A stretch of DNA of 64,000 nt from Pseudarthrobacter enclensis. GTDB lineage: Bacteria > Actinomycetota > Actinomycetes > Actinomycetales > Micrococcaceae. Shown in pieces: positions 59,531 through 64,000 of this stretch (position 1 is its first letter; every line of letters starts with the position of its first letter). The notes beneath the pieces were generated by a model. It did no database searches. It was not told where the DNA came from and was given only the letters and a program-made list of their open reading frames with translations. The position numbers and the translations under genes are program-made. Location: positions 124,001 to 188,000 of the forward strand of contig NZ_JAUSRE010000001.1 in assembly GCF_030811655.1 (NCBI RefSeq), given 5' to 3'.

Positions 59531-60034
59531 GTGCAGCCGCAGCTAACCATCCGTCCCGCCGTCGAAGCCGACTTCCCCGCCATTGCCCGTATCACCGGGG
59601 ACTCCTACCTGTCCGCAGGCTACTTCGACGACGCCTCGCACCCGTACATGGTCAAGATCATGGACGTTGCGGCGCGGGCCGAACAGGCAACCATCTGGGT
59701 GGCCGAACGGGAAGGAACCATCGTCGGCTCGGTCACCTTGGCACTGGCGGGGGAACCGTACGCGGACATCGCCCTGCCTGACGAACTGGAATTCCGCATG
59801 CTGGTGGTGGACCCTGCCGTGCAGCGCAGCGGCGCCGGCAAAGCCATGGTGGACGCCATCGTCAGCCATGCCAGGACGCTTCCCGGCATCCGTGCAGTGG
59901 CCCTCACCACGGGCCAGGCCTGGGAAAGCGCGCACGGGCTCTACCTTAAGACCGGCTTCCACAGGGCCCCTGAACGGGACTGGCTGGTCCCCGGAACCGA
60001 CACAAAACTGCTGGTTTACCGGCGCGACCTGTAG
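59531..60034 (+). CDS. GNAT-family N-acetyltransferase
   Basis: 167-residue acetyl-CoA-dependent acetyltransferase. The N-terminal IRPAVEADFPAI, the central EFRMLVVDPAVQRSGAGKAMVDA (motif A with the RxGxG/A loop) and the C-terminal GLYLKTGFHRAPERDW are typical. Substrate unknown; related proteins acetylate small amines, peptides or antibiotics. The start is GTG 59531 with TACCAT six bases upstream and no ribosome site. ridA follows 47 bp later with its own -10 candidate. Confidence 0.85.
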   Translation: MQPQLTIRPAVEADFPAIARITGDSYLSAGYFDDASHPYMVKIMDVAARAEQATIWVAEREGTIVGSVTLALAGEPYADIALPDELEFRMLVVDPAVQRSGAGKAMVDAIVSHARTLPGIRAVALTTGQAWESAHGLYLKTGFHRAPERDWLVPGTDTKLLVYRRDL

Positions 60035-60081
60035 CAGCCCTACAGTGGTGGCGACCCATTCCAGCTTTGAAAGGCCCACCC

Positions 60082-60462
60082 ATGCGCAATACCTTCGGCA
60101 GCGGATCCGTCTGGGAACAGACCCTCGGCTATTCCCGCGCCGTCCAGGTGGACAACACCCTCTACATCTCCGCTACCGCGGCCAGCGGTGACGACGGAAT
60201 CGTGGGGGATGACTTCTACACCCAGACCCAGTACATCCTGCAGAAACTCGGCAAAGTCCTGGCTGACGCCGGCTTCGGCTACGAGGACGTGGTGCAGTCC
60301 AAGCTGTACCTGACGGACATCAGCAAATGGGAAGAGGCCGGCCGCGCCCACGGCGAGGTGTTCGGAGAGATCCGCCCCACTCTCTCCCTGGTCCACGTGC
60401 TCCCGTTCCTGGACCCGAAGATGCTCGTCGAGATCGAACTGGTGGCCCAGAAGAGCGCATAA
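60082..60462 (+). CDS. RidA-family protein
   Basis: 126-residue RidA/YjgF/YER057c-family protein. Active members hydrolyse reactive 2-aminoacrylate-type enamines to ketoacids. The fold segments are visible: FGSGSVWEQTLGYSRAV, LYISATAA, VVQSKLYLTDI and a C-terminal LVEIELVAQ strand. The catalytic Arg of RidA (in the RP segment IRPTLSLV) appears present, near residue 99, but the region is divergent. ATG 60082, preceded by GAAAGG; a TACAGT hexamer (60041-60046) is a likely -10. Last gene before the convergent response regulator. Confidence 0.8.
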   Translation: MRNTFGSGSVWEQTLGYSRAVQVDNTLYISATAASGDDGIVGDDFYTQTQYILQKLGKVLADAGFGYEDVVQSKLYLTDISKWEEAGRAHGEVFGEIRPTLSLVHVLPFLDPKMLVEIELVAQKSA

Positions 60463-60481
60463 CGCGGAAGTTTCTTCTGCC

Positions 60482-61144
60482 CTACCGGGCCGGCAGGCCG
60501 TAGCGGTGTTCCGGCCTGCCGGTGGTCCCGTAGCGGAGCTGGATGTCCACCGCGCCGTCGTCGGCCAGGGAGGACAGGTACCGCTGGGCGGTGGCGCGGG
60601 AGACACCCACGCGTGAGGCCACCTCGGCAGCCGAGTACTGCTCGCCGCTGACCAGCGATTCCAGGACCGCCGCTTCCGTGGCCGAACGGGGTTTCGACGA
60701 CGGCGTGACATCCCCCGGAATCAGCGCACGTTTGGCGCGTTCCACCCTGTCCTGGTCCAGTGCCCCCGGCTGCGCCAGGAAGCGGCGGTAGCGGGCGTAG
60801 GAGCGCAGCTGCTGCGACAGCGACTCGGCGGTGAACGGCTTCAGCAGGTACCCCAGCGCGCCGCGGCGGAACGCCGCCCGGACTGAGGCGGCGTCGGAGG
60901 CGGCGCTCAGGATGATTGTGTCCACGTCCAGCTGCTGGAGCAGGTCCAGTCCGGAGGCATCCGGAAGGTAGACGTCAAGCAGCACCAGGTCCGGCCGCAG
61001 GCTGTGGATGGCCTGCAGCGCCAGGGATGCGCTGCCGGCGGGCGCCAGGGCCAGGAAGCCGGCCACCGAGTCCACGTAGGTGGCGTGGAGCTTTGCCACG
61101 TGGAAGTCGTCGTCCACAATCAGGACCCGAAAATCGTCAGCCAT
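60482..61144 (-). CDS. Response regulator, CitB/DcuR type
   Basis: 220-residue regulator. The receiver domain has the acidic pocket VDDD near residue 11, phospho-acceptor Asp57 in LLDVYLP, the Thr/Ser segment ILSAASD and Lys in LLKPF. A linker and a C-terminal helix-turn-helix (YSAAEVASRVGVSRATAQRYL) follow. This is the layout of citrate/dicarboxylate regulators of the CitB/DcuR group. It should activate the citrate transporter gene divergent from the operon. ATG 61144 overlaps the kinase by eight bases; ATG 61150 is also possible, but GGAAAGG is better spaced for 61144. Confidence 0.9.
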   Translation of the reverse strand: MADDFRVLIVDDDFHVAKLHATYVDSVAGFLALAPAGSASLALQAIHSLRPDLVLLDVYLPDASGLDLLQQLDVDTIILSAASDAASVRAAFRRGALGYLLKPFTAESLSQQLRSYARYRRFLAQPGALDQDRVERAKRALIPGDVTPSSKPRSATEAAVLESLVSGEQYSAAEVASRVGVSRATAQRYLSSLADDGAVDIQLRYGTTGRPEHRYGLPAR

Positions 61145-62906
61145 TGTCATCCTTTCCGGCTGCCCCCAGCTGGTGGGCGGCAGGGCTTCCTGCCGTTGTG
61201 TGTGGCAACGTGGCCATGAATACAGCGCCGGGTCCGCCCCTGGTTCCGCGTTCGAGAACTTTGACGTCGCCTCCGCGGCGGCGGGCCAGCTGGCGGGCCA
61301 GGGCCAGCCCGAATCCGTGGCCGCCGCCGGCACGAACGGGCCCGGTGGCGGTGGTGAAACCTTCGGCGAACACGCGCTCCGCGTCCGTTCCGTCCGCCAG
61401 CCCATCACCCGAGTCCGCGACCACCACGTGCAGCGTGCCGCCGTCGTCGCCCGGCTCATCCAGCACCTCAATCTCCACCCAGCGTTCGGTGGAGGATCCC
61501 GCCACGGCGGCGTTCACCGCGTTGTCGATCAGGTTGCCCAGCACGGTGGTCACATCCTGGGCCTGGGTCACCTGGCCGCGGACCAGCGTCTCCGGCCCAA
61601 TGCGCAGGGCAACGCCGCGTTCGTCCGCCTCCACGCCCTTGGCGCCCACGAATGCCTGCAGGTACGGGTCCTGGAGCAGTTCGGCCTGGTCCACCGGAAA
61701 CTTCAGCGGTCCCGTGGCGGCCAACCCGGCCAGGTAGTCGCGTGCCTCCTGATGCTGCCCGATGCCCAGGAATCCGGCCAGCGTGTGCAGCTGGTTGGCG
61801 AACTCGTGGCGCTGCGCCCGCAGGGCGGTGGACATGGTGCCCACTGCGTCGAGTTGCCGGGTGAGCTGCTGCAGTTCGGTGCGGTCGCGCAGCATGATGA
61901 CCCAGCCCAGGTCCTCCCGGCGGTGCAGTGCCTTGCGCGCGTTTGCCACCAGGACCCGGCCGCCGGCCACCAATTCCAGGGCATCCTGGCCCGAACTGCT
62001 GGTACCTGCGGCGGCTCCCATAACGGTGCCGCCGGCAGCACCGGCCCCCGGCCGGGTCAGCGACTTCAGCTGCTCCGGCACCGGAGCGTCCTCCCAGGGA
62101 GTACCGGACAGGTCGGGCAATCCGAGCAGGCGCTGGGCTGCGGCGTTGAAGACGCTGATCCGCCCGTCGGCACTCACGCCGATGACGCCGTCGTCCACGC
62201 CCTGCAGTACGGCAACCTGGTCGTGGACCAGCGTGCTGATCTCCTCAGGCTCCAGGCCCAGGGTGAGGCGCTGCAGGCGCCGGCGCAGCAGGAAGGACCC
62301 CAGGACCCCCGCCAGCAGGGCTCCGGCGGCCGTCAGCGCCACCGGCCCGATATCCCGCGCCACGCTTTGGGCGACGGTCTCCATGGAATAGCCCACGCTG
62401 ACCTCGCCCACCACCGTCGCCGTGCCCGGAGCGTACACCGGAACCTTTGCCCCCGCGGAAGGGCCCAGGGTCCCGGTGTTCCGGGTGGTGATCTCCTGCC
62501 CGGACAACGCCTCGGTCGGGTCGGTGCTGACCTTCCCGCCGAGCCGCTGGGGGTCGGGATGCGCCAGCCGGATGCCGGTTTCGTCGGTGATCACCACGAA
62601 CAGTGCGCCCGTCCGGGTCCGCGCTGCCTCGGCGGACTCCTGCAGGGGGCCGGCCAGAAGCTCCGCGGGCGGGGGAGTGCCGGGCTGTTCACTGATGGCC
62701 AGCACGTCCGCCCGGACCTCGGGATCGGAAGCAACGGTGCGGGCCAGCGTCAGTGCCTGGTTTTCGGCGTCGCTGCCCACCCGGTCGTAGGTCAGCCAGG
62801 CATGGACGGCGGCGCTGAGCAGCACTACCAGAAGAACCACGGCCAGCTGGAGCAGGAGCGTCTGGGTGGAAAACCGCAGCGGCGGCCGGGGCACGGAACG
62901 CTGCAT
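61137..62906 (-). CDS. Sensor histidine kinase, CitA/DcuS type
   Basis: 589-residue membrane sensor. Helix 1 is at residues 17-38 (LLLQLAVVLLVVLLSAAVHAWL), followed by an extracytoplasmic PDC/PAS ligand domain with the CitA-type TRTGALFVVITDETGIRLAHPDP. Helix 2 lies near 193-212. A cytoplasmic PAS domain and a DHp segment RAQRHEFANQLHTLAG with the phospho-His follow, then a GHKL ATPase with the N-box LGNLIDNAVNA and G-boxes DSGDG and GGGHGFGLALA. The ligand is probably citrate or a C4-dicarboxylate, as the next divergent gene is a CitMHS transporter. ATG 62906 has AAGGAGG close upstream. Confidence 0.92.
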   Translation of the reverse strand: MQRSVPRPPLRFSTQTLLLQLAVVLLVVLLSAAVHAWLTYDRVGSDAENQALTLARTVASDPEVRADVLAISEQPGTPPPAELLAGPLQESAEAARTRTGALFVVITDETGIRLAHPDPQRLGGKVSTDPTEALSGQEITTRNTGTLGPSAGAKVPVYAPGTATVVGEVSVGYSMETVAQSVARDIGPVALTAAGALLAGVLGSFLLRRRLQRLTLGLEPEEISTLVHDQVAVLQGVDDGVIGVSADGRISVFNAAAQRLLGLPDLSGTPWEDAPVPEQLKSLTRPGAGAAGGTVMGAAAGTSSSGQDALELVAGGRVLVANARKALHRREDLGWVIMLRDRTELQQLTRQLDAVGTMSTALRAQRHEFANQLHTLAGFLGIGQHQEARDYLAGLAATGPLKFPVDQAELLQDPYLQAFVGAKGVEADERGVALRIGPETLVRGQVTQAQDVTTVLGNLIDNAVNAAVAGSSTERWVEIEVLDEPGDDGGTLHVVVADSGDGLADGTDAERVFAEGFTTATGPVRAGGGHGFGLALARQLARRRGGDVKVLERGTRGGPGAVFMATLPHTTAGSPAAHQLGAAGKDDNG

Positions 62907-62982
62907 TCATCCTCCTTGACGGGTACTGCGTGACGGTAGCGGGCGGGCGGCCTCCAGCGCGAAAAAGCTGCGTGAGCACAAT

Positions 62983-63065
62983 GAGCAAAATGCTCCCAAC
63001 AAGCAGTATGCCAATCAATTAAGCCAAAGGCACCGCCGTGACGCCCGCCACCCTACAGTCTGTAG
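62983..63065. promoter_or_regulatory. Candidate control region of the citrate transporter
   Basis: Two palindromes lie in the gap between the sensor kinase and transporter genes. GAGCA-AAA-TGCTC is at 62983-62995, with a nearby direct ATGAGCA copy; the perfect CTACAG-T-CTGTAG is at 63053-63065. The TACAGT within the second could be the -10. One of them may bind the CitB-type regulator. Confidence 0.4.
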
Positions 63066-63110
63066 CACGCATCACAACGCTGTGGTGCTGTTCACAAGAA
63101 GGAGCCGGCT

Positions 63111-64000
63111 GTGCTGGTAATACTTGGATTCGCCATGATCGCGGTTTTCATGGTGCTGATCATGACGAAGAAGTTGACGCCAGTGCTGGCGCTGATCATC
63201 GTCCCTACTGTTTTTGGTCTTTTCGCCGGTGCCGGCCTGGGTATCGGCGACATGGTGATGGACTCCATGAAGTCCATGACCTCCACCGCGGCCCTGCTGA
63301 TGTTCGCCATCATCTACTTCGGCCTGATGATTGACGTCGGGCTCTTTGACCCGCTGGTGAAGTTCATCCTCCGCAAGCTGGGCAACGACCCCGCCAAGGT
63401 TGTCCTGGGCACTGCCATCCTGGCCGCCGCCGTATCCCTGGACGGCGACGGATCCACCACCTTCATCCTCACCACCGCGGCCATGCTGCCCGTCTACCTG
63501 CGCCTGAAGATGAGCCCCGTAGTCCTCACCTGCGTGGCCGGCCTGGCCAACGGCACCATGAACATCCTGCCCTGGGGCGGCCCCACGGCCCGCGCCGCCA
63601 CCGCGCTCAAGATCGACGTCAACGACGTCTTCGTCCCCATGATCCCGTCCCTCGTCGCCGGCCTGGTGGTCGTCTTCGCCTTCTCCTGGCTGCTGGGCCT
63701 GCAGGAACGCAACCGCCTCCGCGCCACCGCTCCCGAAATCTGGGGCGTCCCGGACACTGCAGCAGAGTTCGACGGCGGCACCTCCACCGGTGGTTCGCTC
63801 GCCGGCGGCACGGCGTCCGGCACCGGACGCAAGGGCGGCAACCCTGGCGGAGCAGCCCCCGCCGTCGACCGTTCCCCGGCAGGAACCTCGGTGGCCGTGC
63901 TGGAGCATACCGACTCCCTTGCTGAGGACAGCGGCACCGGACTCGCCGACACCGCCCTCGATCCCAACCGCAGCACCCTGCGCCCCAAGCTGTTCTGGTT
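63111..64000 (+). CDS. citM: Citrate transporter, CitMHS family, C-terminus cut by window end
   Basis: Membrane symporter for citrate complexed with divalent metal; 296 residues are visible. Several helices are seen (LVILGFAMIAVFMVLIM, ALIIVPTVFGLFAG, LLMFAIIYFGLMIDVGLF), plus the family segment DGDGSTTFILTTAAMLPVY and GLANGTMNILPWGGPTARAA. A long cytoplasmic Gly/Ser-rich loop follows (residues 220-290), as in CitMHS members. The start is GTG 63111 with AAGGAG six bases upstream. It is divergent from a citrate-type two-component system, which suggests citrate-inducible expression. The gene continues past 64000. Confidence 0.92.
   Translation, partial: MLVILGFAMIAVFMVLIMTKKLTPVLALIIVPTVFGLFAGAGLGIGDMVMDSMKSMTSTAALLMFAIIYFGLMIDVGLFDPLVKFILRKLGNDPAKVVLGTAILAAAVSLDGDGSTTFILTTAAMLPVYLRLKMSPVVLTCVAGLANGTMNILPWGGPTARAATALKIDVNDVFVPMIPSLVAGLVVVFAFSWLLGLQERNRLRATAPEIWGVPDTAAEFDGGTSTGGSLAGGTASGTGRKGGNPGGAAPAVDRSPAGTSVAVLEHTDSLAEDSGTGLADTALDPNRSTLRPKLFW

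Noticed and set aside
60029..60045. CTGTAG-n5-CTACAG palindrome before ridA as a third copy of the acc-site
   Set aside because: Only the outer arms match, its centre differs, the left arm is the GNAT stop codon region and the right arm contains a plausible -10 (TACAGT). Coincidence is the simpler reading.

Overview
The window looks like a chromosomal segment of a high-GC actinobacterium in the Micrococcales, most probably Arthrobacter or Pseudarthrobacter. The reasons are strong C/G bias at third codon positions, many GTG starts, ATGA/GTGA stop-start overlaps and actinobacterial gene neighbourhoods (punA-pmmB-lpdA; birA-accB-accE-maf-accA3). This is judged from protein content, not from any search. 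I see no tRNA, rRNA, insertion sequence, prophage or CRISPR array. No gap without a gene exceeds 300 bases; the largest are 2270-2528, 13563-13843, 28496-28710 and 62907-63110, and all of them look regulatory.

Layout. (1) 1-13562: nitrate and nitrite assimilation (partial nirB, divergent nirD, then narK-nasC-nasB on the minus strand) around pmm, punA, an LpdA-type quinone dehydrogenase and a lipoprotein. The nirB promoter carries an 11-bp-phased repeat resembling an actinobacterial GlnR box. (2) 13844-26523: transporters and housekeeping genes: an MHS symporter, a glutamine amidotransferase, an NTF2-like protein, accA3, maf, a tetR-mmpL pair, a secreted protein, a DAACS symporter and a DUF885 peptidase. 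(3) 26676-32354: accE-accB, a divergent SDR, birA, a PH-domain membrane protein and a class III adenylate cyclase.

(4) 32500-56174 is the most distinctive part: a plus-strand cluster of about 24 kb. It encodes a 2051-residue membrane-anchored Ig-like/FN3 protein, a MoxR ATPase, a DUF58 protein, a transglutaminase-like membrane protein without its catalytic Cys, a zinc-ribbon/RDD/FHA protein, a PP2C phosphatase, a second FHA protein, a Ser/Thr kinase with an extracellular FN3-like tail, an FHA plus winged-helix protein, an EssC/EccC-type FHA/FtsK ATPase, and a small surface protein. It resembles an enlarged version of the kinase/FN3/AAA/DUF58/transglutaminase (PFNA) cluster described in Bifidobacterium, with a type VII secretion-like motor added. 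No WXG100 substrate or other ESX membrane component is visible here. The gene order suggests that kinase, phosphatase and FHA proteins control assembly or export of a giant cell-surface protein, but this is inference.

(5) 56239-64000: ligA, an inositol monophosphatase-family gene, a GNAT acetyltransferase, ridA, a CitA/DcuS-type two-component system and a CitMHS citrate transporter cut by the window end.

Across the window at least nine genes have a TANNNT-like -10 hexamer exactly six bases before the start codon, which suggests widespread leaderless transcription.
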